From Debaryomyces hansenii CBS767 (taxonomy: Eukaryota > Ascomycota > Pichiomycetes > Serinales > Debaryomycetaceae), in NCBI RefSeq assembly GCF_000006445.2, contig NC_006043.2, positions 744,001-808,000 of the forward strand: a stretch of DNA of 64,000 nt. Reading direction: 5' to 3'. Below are positions 30,701-39,973 of the stretch, piece after piece (within the stretch, counting starts at the first letter, position 1; each line of letters begins with the position of its first letter). The position numbers and the translations under genes are program-made. The notes beneath the pieces were generated by a model. That model worked only from the letters and a program-made list of their open reading frames with translations, ran no database searches and was not told the DNA's origin.

Positions 30701-33180
30701 CAGTTTTTTCTTCGGGACAATTATCAATGGTATTTTTGGTTGACGTTTTCACTATCCAGAACGATCGTATGATAGAACGTCTCCCTCTTTTATTGCATGT
30801 GGCTTTTTCTTTATTGGACCATTATCTAAATATTGTACAGGAACTGGCAGGCTCTTTATTAATTCACTTGATACATACATTGGCACCTAAAGAGCCTAAA
30901 TCCGCAGAAACAATTGAAGCACTTAGACAAAGAGATCATTTTAAGTATCTATGGGTTTATGATGACTTGAACAATGACAAAAAAGGCGCGAGAACACCAA
31001 AGAATATGGATTTATTAGCACGCAATATACTAGAGATTTTGACGCCGGTTGTTCCTACACTTCAAGATGATTGGAGCAGAGTATCGTTACATTGGGCAAC
31101 CACTTGTGCTGTTAGACATATTGCGTGTCGTTCATTTCAGATATTCAGATCTTTACTTTCGTTTTTAGATCAAGGCATGCTCAAGGATATGTTGCATCGT
31201 TTATCCAATACAATTTCCGACGAGACTCTAGATATACAGGGATTTGCGATGCAGATCCTAATGACCTTGAATGCCATAACTGCTGAATTAAACTCAGAAA
31301 AGCTTATTGATTTCCCCCAATTATTTTGGTCGAGTGTGGCGTGTTTAAGTACTGTTCATGAACAGGAATTTGTGGAAGTTTTATCAACGATGTCGAAATT
31401 TGTATCTAAAATCGATTTGGATGCGCCGGATACGGTATCTTGCTTGATTTCAACTTTCCCACCTAAATGGGAAGGAAAGTTTGAAGGTTTACAACAAATA
31501 GTTATGGTTGGATTACGTTCAGCCACTGCATGGGAAGCTTCAATGAAATTCCTTGATAAATTAAATCACTTGAAAGATAGTGAGATTATCGGTACAGGCG
31601 ATTCCAGACTCTTGATGTCAGTCCTTGCAAACTTACCGCGTTTCTTACATGCATTAGACCAAAAGACAATTAGTAAGGATATCGAAGAAACGGCGAACGT
31701 CATGAGTAAGATGGCCGATAACTGTGGTAAGCCTGCATTAGCAAGAATTTTAGTGTCATTATCAAAGAACAGGTTCAGATCGAAGAAAGACTTCTTAGTA
31801 CAAACGGTGTCTTCTATCAATAACATCTTTTTCCCTGAATATGAGGCTCAGGTATTAGTCCTACTTTTAGGGTTCTTATCTAACAGGACACCATGGATAA
31901 AGCTAGAAACAATGAACTTGTTGAAACATATTTTCCCATTAGTTGATTTGGAAAGAGATGAATTTGTTGGTGTTGGCGCAGATCTAATCTCTCCATTATT
32001 AAGACTATTGTTAACCGATTATGCAGAACCAGCTTTGGAAGTTTTGGATGAGGCAGTTATTATATCAGGCTCACAACTAGATAAAGATGTATTAAGAATG
32101 AGTTTAGGCAATTCATCAATGAAAAAGGAGTATGAAAAAACTGCAACTTTGTTTGGTATCCCTGAAGAAAGCGGATGGGCAGTACCAATGCCAGTTGTTA
32201 CTGCAGCTAGTACCCGGAACAATGTTTATGCCGTTTTTTCAACATGTACTGAAGCTACATATGTTGATGAAAATGACGAAGAAAGCAATGATGACGAAAA
32301 TATTCAATTCCACATGGAGGATTATTATGCACCTGTTGTTGATCATGGCGACGCTGCTTCAGCAAGTGTAGAGGAACCCGATGCATCATTGAGTAACATG
32401 TGGGCCGCCTTGGATGATTTTGATTCTTTTTTTACAAAGGATACCGACCAGAATGGCCCGTTGCCAATAAGTACTCTTGCAGCCCGTCGGGACTCATATA
32501 ACCATCATATTCACAGTGCTTCGATTGACACGAAATATAGCAATTCTAGTGATCCTACAACATTTATGGATTCTGCTCCGCAGGTTTATGATAATAAGGC
32601 ATCACTCATTCTCAATAGAAGTTTAGCAAGGACTAAATCTAATACTTCGTTTAAAAATAATTTGGCAGATTCGATTGGAGCAAGTGAACATGTCAGCCCC
32701 GGCGCATCGACAATGTATAAGAAATCATACATTCCATTCAGACACAGTAAGCATCCTATAAAGACAAAAAATGAAAGTTACATTACCCCAAAGATGCCTA
32801 CATCATCAACATTTGATCCTGAGTATACCATATCTCCGAAATCCCTATCTTTGAGTAATTCAACTCTTTCGCCTTATGAAGACGAAGCATCATCCCCAAT
32901 TATTAAAAATATGGAATCGACTAGTCCCAGTATCAATGAAACGCCTACAAGGTTTGAGAATTTGATTGGTGGGAGCAAGAGGAAAACAAAGAAAACAAAT
33001 AGGTTTTCACCAAATTATAACAATGCTACTGCTTCCCCCAATGCACCTCATCATTATTGGGGTTCCAATAAGCATGCTGACGCGAGCCTCGTAAGTAACC
33101 TGTCTACTCCACCCAGCTCAACTCAAACAAGCCAACGTCTTATTCAAAAGTCCAAAGACAAGAAAAAAAGAGTCGCTTAA
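24772..33180 (+). CDS. TAO3: Cell morphogenesis protein Tao3/Pag1 (Furry family)
   Basis: Very large scaffold (2802 residues) of the RAM network, which activates the NDR kinase Cbk1 for polarised growth and daughter-specific transcription. Animal and fission-yeast relatives are Furry and Mor2. It is longer than baker's yeast Tao3 (about 2376). The N-terminal 280 residues are low complexity, with a Gln-Pro repeat at residues 26-38. The conserved MOR2-PAG1 region starts at about residue 285 (RKELATYLKTPAEYTLHIVFTQF region) and continues as HEAT/armadillo-like helices to about 2450. The last 300 residues are Ser/Thr-rich and probably disordered, with many SP and TP sites. No frame break was seen over 8.4 kb. 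Confidence 0.93.
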   Translation: MIEIPDLDELSPYQYVLDQSQVQRSQQPQQPQQPQQSHHIRHISDITGDYRRNTTDEPTDSAASEVKKYALYESLEGPMPDQEDENSEDPHIQDQHSRQFRQFQYPNEANGVGDSDLPAPPVPKAIASSIDNLSYVPGLDSLASLALSEESNDTNAQIIEYNTAQPLFMNQINMTGAPTSDTPRVHVVEQHGYGQETFKLQDPPLIHDKYSLQNTEHDKEEDKLGELGYIKKGDASNSNLSLSQQLASPMSQFPIHDYTKESPQLPPPLSTITNKRLTLSNGEEFSYMRKELATYLKTPAEYTLHIVFTQFVRHAERKLNLCLDYPLMEEPPVVEILAEGVDSQFDKIVASLGYIARRKPKPVIDSVMFWRKSKSEVASMAASEVEKILSTAKSNLSKAQHNDNIPASNPVINKNSNTGNKAKRSLSLMRTKSISKMTGHSRNQSTSSTMSNQTTLKSPNLTQMKLLESVPFKQRNLYDDQITQARETAIQADRKSLALIYILCRVLIEVVKQASPEVMGNDLGDKLEEIVFTQLKTTDPTSKNESLVRSSNWNLFAELLGYMSEKRFLSVSDRFIANLERIPPKIKHEDEPKLYLLIQGMSYLKLTNYPLETFEESAEFIQSLAKFFEKSNNESIIFAYCEVLSNLLLPLASILTAETNHPTWVEAIEKIYNKASFTWKNVNKPINSNIMLNKLKPNSSYNIVNFNNSWAYSIHLMTSALSVSRKELFSDTWFDIIEHNMFKLKPKVEISDKSTFIVCVARLVWVYVYRLNDTLNNTIKKLDNLFNLLFFNSSATSKKQQWLVADKNLINALVEFIRIIGFQHLNYALDNVLTKLLKLSFNGVSLENAYPEKIMLVVKSYLTILEDYEHGDKPCFPTDDVFNSLSVSQNHNASSTLKFVKLRDKRFKSNEIMLIAKNSTNAFSHEEICRNLAVLLKLLDGQYGSGIWSSDSSSLSTPLSSTSKSQATFSAFHFGIDFSYQPTKDLHMELFATLIEAIPWTLVPFNGEKSSACGLPFKNVVDILTRNAVHANPVVSKAALGSLKKLASRKNPNSLITIFAKFAFQFSDKPGPSYNSDYINSSESHKLLKVYVELLSCWLKQFNKIEEDEGNKKSSNPLAQDDELMNKDVLNDLYQINYKSEDLSNSNIVKAKRSDELEWKTIITVIEEIEGNGLFFLCSQDLQTRHYGISILKLVEQFDQAIYNMSDTVQKQNEPTGVTRNRLSKGHSRSSSKFAADVGTRLIHVLEDTDFLGLIKPFKNELSMPERSRLTKLKNKKNILVKLAESDYGIDSTLWFRLYPKLLDIFFERCPMPVAMCRSIVCVRMVQMYEFVFEFSESYKNYTSSLFGKSSANIPPEVLVNQWRLYLIFACCSLTSTNEQKISFPSQPTHGRKKSMQMFIQHQKITSAKSVFRMVLPFLRSQQPMVRDAVISGLTCININIFKTLLENLPESVNEWNINSKGRDEAEDRLRIEVIHILCNITNRFKSDVFIYSDEWMIANLVSIIKNVKSFLSVPLVQTDVEFQRLRRYFCGFLENVFIGLQDNSDLDKWLPFEARIGCFNFLKEWCGVGDSADVTEDRYNTMVKRVKQLKETTSTVAILEVEKKALQFASLSTMAILCSGPIKQKIEVVGKIAVMSFDILELMDWVRALICSDDEKINEMGEMALKNILQLNLNNDELYQKVLRQCYSRQSSSKVTVSFFTIFVDIIMKLKQFDGIPFDIICLSTVMIGHEEYDVRFSAIKLLVFLEEKFYNSSVVDSFSECVCSKSKLVYQKALFDISTHFASLHPESAYIRISHLTMFFDDVDDWSRRNTLTCLRPWILTIELKRTEDTQDIPDQNSKSKSLTNKLDIPSVMVLNNLIEITVKFSSTVLNEVEALWVALGSNLNNFDKIFEFIMNNCLEGKNPLMVKLSCQIVDYLTFCQPNPVSIVDKFMENLQPKAMVPSQPLTNYLTSVASPEFPYISNLWDIIPYNEKDAVFSSGQLSMVFLVDVFTIQNDRMIERLPLLLHVAFSLLDHYLNIVQELAGSLLIHLIHTLAPKEPKSAETIEALRQRDHFKYLWVYDDLNNDKKGARTPKNMDLLARNILEILTPVVPTLQDDWSRVSLHWATTCAVRHIACRSFQIFRSLLSFLDQGMLKDMLHRLSNTISDETLDIQGFAMQILMTLNAITAELNSEKLIDFPQLFWSSVACLSTVHEQEFVEVLSTMSKFVSKIDLDAPDTVSCLISTFPPKWEGKFEGLQQIVMVGLRSATAWEASMKFLDKLNHLKDSEIIGTGDSRLLMSVLANLPRFLHALDQKTISKDIEETANVMSKMADNCGKPALARILVSLSKNRFRSKKDFLVQTVSSINNIFFPEYEAQVLVLLLGFLSNRTPWIKLETMNLLKHIFPLVDLERDEFVGVGADLISPLLRLLLTDYAEPALEVLDEAVIISGSQLDKDVLRMSLGNSSMKKEYEKTATLFGIPEESGWAVPMPVVTAASTRNNVYAVFSTCTEATYVDENDEESNDDENIQFHMEDYYAPVVDHGDAASASVEEPDASLSNMWAALDDFDSFFTKDTDQNGPLPISTLAARRDSYNHHIHSASIDTKYSNSSDPTTFMDSAPQVYDNKASLILNRSLARTKSNTSFKNNLADSIGASEHVSPGASTMYKKSYIPFRHSKHPIKTKNESYITPKMPTSSTFDPEYTISPKSLSLSNSTLSPYEDEASSPIIKNMESTSPSINETPTRFENLIGGSKRKTKKTNRFSPNYNNATASPNAPHHYWGSNKHADASLVSNLSTPPSSTQTSQRLIQKSKDKKKRVA

Positions 33181-33234
33181 CATAAGTAGTCAGAATAGTG
33201 TATATTAGATAGTTCTCTTACTTAATATTTTATT

Positions 33235-33240
33235 CACGTG
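33235..33240. promoter_or_regulatory. CACGTG box upstream of TMA46
   Basis: A Cbf1-type E-box 96 bases before the TMA46 ATG, followed directly by a TGAAAATTTC word similar to the RRPE element of yeast ribosome-biogenesis promoters. In Candida, Cbf1 has been reported at promoters of translation genes. Confidence 0.45.
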
Positions 33241-33335
33241 AAAATTTCTTTACTACGTCAGCGAATTTTTCAGAGTATGAAAAAAAAAAGTAGTATAGCA
33301 AATTTATCTTCTATATTTAAATTGTTCAATTAGAC

Positions 33336-34358
33336 ATGGCACCTAAGAAGAAGCCCCAAATATCCGATAAGAATAAAGCCAAGGCAAAGACCAAAGCGGT
33401 TGGCGATAAGACCTTCGGTTTGAAAAACAAAAATAAATCTAAAAAGGTCCAAGGCCAAATCAACCAGATTGAGGCCGGTGCAGATGGTGGTTTAGCGAAG
33501 AAGAAGGAAGCGGAAGCCAAAAGAAGGGCAGCTGAAAAGAAGGCAGCCGAAGAAGCCAAAAAAGAAACCGCCGCATTATATGGTATTCAACAACCAAAAG
33601 TACCATTTGGTGTGGATCCAAAGTCGGTTTTATGTGAATTTTTCAGAAAGGGTGTCTGTGCTAAAGGTCCTAAGTGTAAGTTTTCCCATGACTTGAATGT
33701 GGGAAGAAAAGATCTTAAGAAGGATTTATATACCGATGCTAGAACCGAGAAGGAAGAGGATACGATGGATAAATGGGATGAAGAAAAATTAAGAAAGGTC
33801 ATTTTATCGAAGCATGGTAACCTAAAGACTACTACCGATATTGTCTGTAAATATTTCATTGATGCGGTTGAAAATGGAAAGTATGGTTGGTTTTGGGTTT
33901 GTCCTAATGGAGGTAATGAATGTAAATATAGACATTCTTTACCACCTGGTTTCGCATTGAAGACAAAGGAACAAAAGAGATTAGAGAGATTAGCCTCAGA
34001 ATCAGCACCTAAGATTAGTTTGGAAGAATTCTTGGAATTAGAAAGAGGTAAATTAGACAGGAGTAAATTCACTCCAATTACGTTAGACACATTTGCTGAA
34101 TGGAAGAAAAAACAAATAGCCAAGAAAGCAGATGAAAAGAAGAGAGAAGAAGAAAGAAATGGTAGAAAGGTATTAACAGGAAGAGAAATCATATTAAATA
34201 AATTTGCCGACAAATTTTACACAGAAGAAGATAATACTGATCAAGGTACAGAATGGGATTTATCTGAATTTAGAAAGAATTTACCTGAAACTGAAGACAG
34301 TTTTAAGGATTATGGCGATGGTATTGTAGATTTCGAAAAGAAGCCAAACCAAGAATGA
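33336..34358 (+). CDS. TMA46: Tma46, CCCH zinc-finger ribosome-associated protein (DFRP1/ZC3H15)
   Basis: Partner of the DRG-type GTPase Rbg1. The complex sits on translating ribosomes. 340 residues, close to yeast Tma46 (345). The N-terminus is Lys/Ala-rich (MAPKKKPQISDKNKAK). Two CCCH fingers are visible: residues about 98-117 (CEFFRKGVCAKGPKCKFSH) and about 168-200 (CKYFIDAVENGKYGWFWVCPNG then CKYRH). The DFRP domain that binds the GTPase follows, around residues 225-330 (SLEEFLELER, and GREI with acidic end). Strong codon bias fits high expression. Confidence 0.95.
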   Translation: MAPKKKPQISDKNKAKAKTKAVGDKTFGLKNKNKSKKVQGQINQIEAGADGGLAKKKEAEAKRRAAEKKAAEEAKKETAALYGIQQPKVPFGVDPKSVLCEFFRKGVCAKGPKCKFSHDLNVGRKDLKKDLYTDARTEKEEDTMDKWDEEKLRKVILSKHGNLKTTTDIVCKYFIDAVENGKYGWFWVCPNGGNECKYRHSLPPGFALKTKEQKRLERLASESAPKISLEEFLELERGKLDRSKFTPITLDTFAEWKKKQIAKKADEKKREEERNGRKVLTGREIILNKFADKFYTEEDNTDQGTEWDLSEFRKNLPETEDSFKDYGDGIVDFEKKPNQE

Positions 34359-34502
34359 GGATGAAGAAGAGCCACAGGCTTAGATTTGTTTATTGATAGT
34401 TAATAGAAGGCTGGGTTACCTTTTTAATCCTACAACGAATTTGTTGTTATGTATAATACGAATATAATCTTCCGATACACATCCGGTCTCTAAGAGAAAA
34501 CA

Positions 34503-36509
34503 TTAATTACTATTATTTCTATGTACGTAATCTTTTACTATGTCTATACTGCTGGTGAAAAAATCATGCTCATCATCAGTAAAGAATTTTATCCTCGTAT
34601 CAGTGCCCTCCAATGCTTCCAATGCAGTGACAACCCTTCTAATCCATTGAGCTCCTTTTTTGTCAACGTCTTCTAATTCATAATAGTTATGTGTATCATA
34701 AACATCCTGCAAATTATCAAAGACATTATAATCATGATTTGACGCAGTTGTAAAACCTTCAGCATTTGCTTTGGAGGTAAAAGACGTTGGCCTTCTAAGC
34801 GGTGTAGGAGGAGGGCTATCGTCGGAATCTTTTTGTATTGTAGTTAAATCCTTCCAAGACGATTCTTTTCCATTCGATGAAGTAGAATCCGTGGAATTTG
34901 AATGTGCAAGTTCAGTATCTGTATGCGATTTCTTTAGTTCATCACGAATCGGTAAAGGCGGCTTTCTACCTAACTTATTCCCCTGCAATGTGATCGGTTT
35001 ATGCGGTATCATAGGAGGGAGTTTCTTTGAGCGGTCAGCCGCAAAATGCGGTGTGTCATCTGTCAAATCAATTAAATTTTCAATTTCATCATTGTTTGGT
35101 TTTGATGAGAGTTGTTTTGAAATAGCCTTTGGTTTTTTCTTGGAAGTAAGTCTAGTAAGTTCTTTCAAAATTTTCTTATCATCAATATCGGATAAGGAAT
35201 CCTCAACACATCGTATATATATGGCTATAATACGAGAGGGATAGCTTCTAGCTAAATCAGCATATGCCTCTAAATCGTGTTCACCTGAATCACCAACACA
35301 TATGAACTTTTTCTTTGGGAAATCCTCCGCAATTTTTGACAAAGCTCTCTTCTTCCTCGAAGACGATGGTTCCATTAATGAGGATATAAAACTTCCAGTA
35401 TATTGTTTCAAATGTACCGATCCTAATGGTAGCTTTACTTCTTCAAAATATTTGTGTATACTAGAAAATAGCTGCCATGGAGAATTTGAAACGTAATGAA
35501 AAGAGATACACTTATGGTCATATAGTTGACTGTACCACTTAACTACTGGAGGAATACTCCACAGAGAAACATCATTTAGCAATAAGTTTCTCATTAATTC
35601 TCTCTTGTCACCAGTGACACCCGTTAATTTAATAGTATCATCGATATCACTAATCAATCCTAATCCTTCACTGGGGATAAGCATTATATCCTGGAAAGAG
35701 AAGATGCTTTCATCAGTAGCCGCTTTGACTTGAATTACCGATGGTTCATAATTCACTTCCACACAAGCTTCAAAATGCCCATAGCCATCAGTGATCACAC
35801 TATTATGCTCTAATTCATTAAGATCCAATCTATCCTGAGATCCAATCAGAATCACTAGCTCCGCACTTGCAATAGATCTTGCAATAAAATTACTCAATCT
35901 CTCCTTTAATAGATCATCATTAAAGCTTGGAGTGCTACTTCGCACGGACGAGTTCGTAACAGAAGCTTGAAGTGGTTTATTTTCATTTTGCGAAATAGTA
36001 TTAATAGACGAATCTTTAGAATTTATCGACTCCAAATCGGATGATGCATCATCACTAGGAGTAATTACATCAGGCTCAAGCTTGTCATTCTCCAATTCGT
36101 TAATTGCCTGTTTTGCTGTTGTAGGATTGGAGCTATAACGAGTAATTTGTTTGGCTAGTGATAGAATCAAACGGTTTTTTCTAGACATTACCCCAGGACA
36201 CGAGAGCCAGCCTTTAACGTCGACATGATATTTACCATCTTCCGTTTTTCTAGTATACGCTGGAAACAAAGCGATAGTGGCATCTTTTGGAAGCCTAACA
36301 TTACCGTTTTCATCATAGTAGTCACCACCCAAGGCTCTACTGGAGACCCCTGAGGCGATCAGTGAGATCTTAGGCATATAACTATCCCTCGTAGCCTTTG
36401 CAAGTCCTAATAATCTTTGTCTTCTCGATAAATTCGGTGACTGTGGCGTTGGCGTAGGAGGTTCAGTTTGTTCACGACTTGTGTCCGGTGGAGATCCATT
36501 TCGTTGCAT
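34503..36509 (-). CDS. APP1: Phosphatidate phosphatase App1 (actin patch)
   Basis: Magnesium-dependent phosphatidate phosphatase of cortical actin patches, converting phosphatidate to diacylglycerol. 668 residues from the ATG at 36509. The DUF2183 catalytic core holds DIDDTIKLTGVTGD with nucleophile Asp288 and Asp290, then FHYVSNSPWQLF and PKKKFICVGDSGEHDLEAY. The N-terminal block RRQRLLGLAKATRDSYMPKI matches the start of baker's yeast App1. The C-terminal third contains several Pro-rich stretches (KLPPMIPHKP, RKPPLPIR, PPPTPLRRP), likely SH3 ligands. The frame remains open for 81 more codons upstream, to 36752, without an ATG. BZZ1 is the divergent neighbour. Confidence 0.9.
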   Translation of the reverse strand: MQRNGSPPDTSREQTEPPTPTPQSPNLSRRQRLLGLAKATRDSYMPKISLIASGVSSRALGGDYYDENGNVRLPKDATIALFPAYTRKTEDGKYHVDVKGWLSCPGVMSRKNRLILSLAKQITRYSSNPTTAKQAINELENDKLEPDVITPSDDASSDLESINSKDSSINTISQNENKPLQASVTNSSVRSSTPSFNDDLLKERLSNFIARSIASAELVILIGSQDRLDLNELEHNSVITDGYGHFEACVEVNYEPSVIQVKAATDESIFSFQDIMLIPSEGLGLISDIDDTIKLTGVTGDKRELMRNLLLNDVSLWSIPPVVKWYSQLYDHKCISFHYVSNSPWQLFSSIHKYFEEVKLPLGSVHLKQYTGSFISSLMEPSSSRKKRALSKIAEDFPKKKFICVGDSGEHDLEAYADLARSYPSRIIAIYIRCVEDSLSDIDDKKILKELTRLTSKKKPKAISKQLSSKPNNDEIENLIDLTDDTPHFAADRSKKLPPMIPHKPITLQGNKLGRKPPLPIRDELKKSHTDTELAHSNSTDSTSSNGKESSWKDLTTIQKDSDDSPPPTPLRRPTSFTSKANAEGFTTASNHDYNVFDNLQDVYDTHNYYELEDVDKKGAQWIRRVVTALEALEGTDTRIKFFTDDEHDFFTSSIDIVKDYVHRNNSN

Positions 36510-37270
36510 TATCTTCGTACTGCGTTTGAATTTCCTGGAGTGATATCCTAATTGCAGCTGCTCAATATTTATTGGATGCTGTCTTTTCAACGCCTTGTAT
36601 TCTTTGTAAATATCACCAAGAGCCGTTAATTTCGAATAAGATGGTCTCCTTTTAGCCAGACGTGGGAATAGCCGTCTAAGAAGAAACACTGAGGCCAGTT
36701 TAAGTAAACTACGTTTGCCCCTCAATGCAGTAATTTTGAGCTTTGAAATTTAGGAAATAAACAACACAGTGTATTGTTGATAAACGAATATGACTGAGTA
36801 TAGTAACCACTAGCTAATTGGTTAAAATGAATTGATTTTCTATACCACCTATAGTATCAATACTTCTATTGCTTAGTTCCTATGTTGATGCTAACGGTAT
36901 ATACAGGATTACGACATTATTTACCAATTTTTTCCACCCCCCTGGGGAGTTGGAATTAATATCGATTTTTTCGAATAACTATCGAAAGGAGGGAGAGAAT
37001 CTCCGTTTATGACTATGTGAATAGCTGTTGCTAAGTTACAAAGCAGTGAAAGTGGTTATTACTGGGTGCAAAATTTCGAGGTATTTCACGACATTTGTAT
37101 ATGATTTACGACATTTATCGAGGATTCTCCTACCATAACGATTGACTATGGGAGTTGAATGTGGAGCAAAAGTTGATTTGAAGAAAAAGGGTAGCCAAAT
37201 CGATTATAATAAGTGGTTTGGATTACGCCAGGATAGCTAAAAATATTGAGTTTAATCTAAATAAAAGAAT
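36510..37270. promoter_or_regulatory. Divergent region of APP1 and BZZ1
   Basis: About 760 bases. The first 240 are open in the APP1 frame without ATG. The rest is AT-rich apart from a C/G block with CCCCCCTGGGG at 36937-36947, which resembles Mig1/stress-type GC motifs. The BZZ1 leader is AT-rich. Confidence 0.5.
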
Positions 37271-39115
37271 ATGTCGCTTCAAGAGGTTTCTATTGGAAAT
37301 GACTTGAAAGATTCATTTAAACCTACATCCAAATGGGTAAATAATGGGATCAATTGGATCAACGATATCGAAGAATTTTATCGTGAACGGGCAACTATTG
37401 AGAAGGAGTATGCATCGAAGTTGCTGGAACTATGCAAAAAGCATTTTGAGAAAAAGGCAAAGAATTCGACCCTGTTGTCTGTTGGGGACGAACCCCAGAT
37501 CACGCCCGGATCCTTAGAAAGTGCGTCATTGGTACTTTGGAACGAGGTGTTAACTCAGACAGAAGCAATTGCCGAGGAGAAGGTTCTGTTCAGTAGGGAG
37601 ATTAACACGAAACTCGGAGATAACTTTCTGCTGTTGAAGAATAAGACGGGCAGAATAGCGAAACAGATAGAATCGATAGACGAATATTTAGTATCAGAAA
37701 AAACCAAAACTGAGGATGAAGTAAATAAAGCCAAGAAACAATACGACTCCTTGTGTGAATCTACAGAGAGTGCAAGACAGAAAACAGAGAAATCTTCCAG
37801 TGAGAAACACCAGCAAAAGTTGCAAGAAAAGGAGGTTGCCATGAATATCGGAAAGAATGAATATTTGATCAAGATCAATATTGCCAATAGATTAAAGGAT
37901 AAGTATTTCTATCAAGATGTTCCAGAATTGTTAGATTATTTCCAAGAACTTAATGAAACTCGTGTTGGCTTGTTGAATAAGTTATTAAAGAATGCCTCCA
38001 TAATAGAAAGAAACTCCAATGATCGTATCAAGGAGAAATTACATATTATAGATTCCACAATCGATCAAAATAATCCAAAATTAGATGTGGCAATGTTTAT
38101 CAAGCACAATGCATTTGATTGGAAAGAACCCCAGGACTTCTACTTTATTCCATGTGCTATTTGGCACGACGATGAAAGCTTGATAACCAAGGAACCAGAG
38201 CTTACAGAATTGAAAAGAAGATTGAATGTCTGTTCCAGCGATATTGCAAAGTATGAAGATCTGTGTATCGAAAGTAAACAAAGTTTAGAAGAATTGACAG
38301 CATCACGTAAAGCAGAGTTGACCAATTTGACTTTGAAGTTTGACACTAAATTCAACAATTCATTACTGCTTTTGCAAAGGTTTTTGAAGACTGATAGTGA
38401 AAGAATTAAGAATGAGGTGGAAATTGAGGTGATTCAAAATTTTGCTGGAGATAAGGATCTATCATACTTCGAAGTGAGAGAAAAGAAGAAGTCTAAATTT
38501 GGATTCTTGAGAGGCAAGAAACATAGCAGCAGCAGCAGCGGCGGTGCTGTTGCTAATGATAATAGCTCGGATATTCATTCGTTGCACACAGTGAAATCGG
38601 GCACTAGTCAAAAGTCACACGCAGGGCTTTTCAGTCTAAGAAGAAATAGAGGACAATCTAATGCATCATCGGCATCAACTGGGCCAAAAGGTAAAGCGTT
38701 GTACCAGTACGATGCAACAGGCGATGATGAAGCGTCAATTAGTCCTGGTGAACAATTTGATGTTGTGGATGAAGATGACGGATCGGGGTGGACAATGATT
38801 CGTACGAACCAAGGAAATGAGGGTCTTGTGCCTACCGCATACATAGAGGTTACGATGGGTGCACCATCAGCTCCTAGTGTCAACAGTGGTGGTAAGAAGA
38901 AAGGGCCATCTGTTGCCCCAAAACGTGGTGCGAAAAGAGTCCAATACGTAGAAGCATTATACGACTACCAAGCTGACGGTGATGATGAATTGACCATAAC
39001 TGCTGGGGATAAGATTGCGTTAGTTCAAGCAGACACCGACGGCAGTGGGTGGACCGAAGGGGAGTTAAACGGGGTGACTGGCATGTTCCCAACTAGTTAT
39101 GTTAAGGAAGCGTAA
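37271..39115 (+). CDS. BZZ1: Bzz1, F-BAR and double SH3 protein
   Basis: Syndapin-like protein that bends membranes and recruits Las17/WASP to start actin assembly at endocytic sites. 614 residues (yeast about 633). The F-BAR/FCH domain occupies about 1-290 (start SIGNDLKDSFKPTSKWVNNG), followed by a second helical segment to about 395. A Ser/Gly linker (residues about 418-425) precedes two SH3 domains at about 474-530 (KALYQYDATGDDEASI) and 557-613 (VEALYDYQADGDDELTI). Each SH3 has the ALYDY-type start and the GWT and P-SY motifs. Start is the first ATG. Confidence 0.96.
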   Translation: MSLQEVSIGNDLKDSFKPTSKWVNNGINWINDIEEFYRERATIEKEYASKLLELCKKHFEKKAKNSTLLSVGDEPQITPGSLESASLVLWNEVLTQTEAIAEEKVLFSREINTKLGDNFLLLKNKTGRIAKQIESIDEYLVSEKTKTEDEVNKAKKQYDSLCESTESARQKTEKSSSEKHQQKLQEKEVAMNIGKNEYLIKINIANRLKDKYFYQDVPELLDYFQELNETRVGLLNKLLKNASIIERNSNDRIKEKLHIIDSTIDQNNPKLDVAMFIKHNAFDWKEPQDFYFIPCAIWHDDESLITKEPELTELKRRLNVCSSDIAKYEDLCIESKQSLEELTASRKAELTNLTLKFDTKFNNSLLLLQRFLKTDSERIKNEVEIEVIQNFAGDKDLSYFEVREKKKSKFGFLRGKKHSSSSSGGAVANDNSSDIHSLHTVKSGTSQKSHAGLFSLRRNRGQSNASSASTGPKGKALYQYDATGDDEASISPGEQFDVVDEDDGSGWTMIRTNQGNEGLVPTAYIEVTMGAPSAPSVNSGGKKKGPSVAPKRGAKRVQYVEALYDYQADGDDELTITAGDKIALVQADTDGSGWTEGELNGVTGMFPTSYVKEA

Positions 39116-39406
39116 ATATTATAATCCAAGCTCCTCAATTGCATATCACCAAGTGTAATACTATAACTTTAGCATGTAGTCTACATTATATCCATCGATC
39201 TTACATAGGCAATACAATAAGCAAAACATTAATACAACTTCAGAACGATTTTATATATATGTGAAGAATGATATATACCAAATATTAAGAAAAAAATTAT
39301 ATAAAAGGCATCTATCCCAACCTTTATTCTTTAAAATAAAATAATATTATAATAATTAAACACACATTTACATAATTCTCTCTCCCTTGCTAATAATTGG
39401 ATCCAT

Positions 39407-39973
39407 TTAGTAAACATCACTTGGGATTTCAAAAACAACTTGCTTACCAGTTAATTTTTGGTATAATTGTTGGAATGAGTCTAACTTGTAGTCGACAGCA
39501 GTGGAGTCCTTGGAGTCCAATAAGACCTTTTGGATCTTATTACCACCAACTAAGTATCTAACTCTCTTACCAACAATTTCGGTTGGGAAAACTAAGTCTT
39601 CTAAGATCTTGTCGTGGACAGCAGTCAAAGTTCTGGATCTTGGTCTCTTTTGTTGTTGTCTAGATCTTCTAGATGGCTTTGGTAAAATTCTTCTTTCAGC
39701 TAAGAAAACAACGTGACGGTCTGGGAACTTCTTTTCTAATTCTCTGGTTAATCTGGTTTGAACTCTTCTGTAAGCTGCTAAAGATGGACATGGAACGAAA
39801 ACAGCTAAGGCCTTCTTACCACCGTTGACATCAATTTCCTTGATGCTCTTGAATTGTAATGGTCTCAATTCGGCCTTTAAGTCGGATTGACCTTCTAAGT
39901 CAACGAAAGCTTGAGCGACTTGTAACTCTAATTCACTTGGCTTTTCAGATAAGATTTTGCTAGCAGCAGACAT
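39407..39973 (-). CDS. RPS7: 40S ribosomal protein S7 (eS7)
   Basis: Component of the small ribosomal subunit, 188 residues, full length for the family. The stretch from [21 protein letters not shown] to [21 protein letters not shown] (cut into parts here) is almost invariant in yeasts. Codon use is extremely biased, and I found no CTG codon among its leucines. The gene is read without interruption from the ATG at 39973. The RKI1 gene lies divergent. Confidence 0.97.
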   Translation of the reverse strand: MSAASKILSEKPSELELQVAQAFVDLEGQSDLKAELRPLQFKSIKEIDVNGGKKALAVFVPCPSLAAYRRVQTRLTRELEKKFPDRHVVFLAERRILPKPSRRSRQQQKRPRSRTLTAVHDKILEDLVFPTEIVGKRVRYLVGGNKIQKVLLDSKDSTAVDYKLDSFQQLYQKLTGKQVVFEIPSDVY

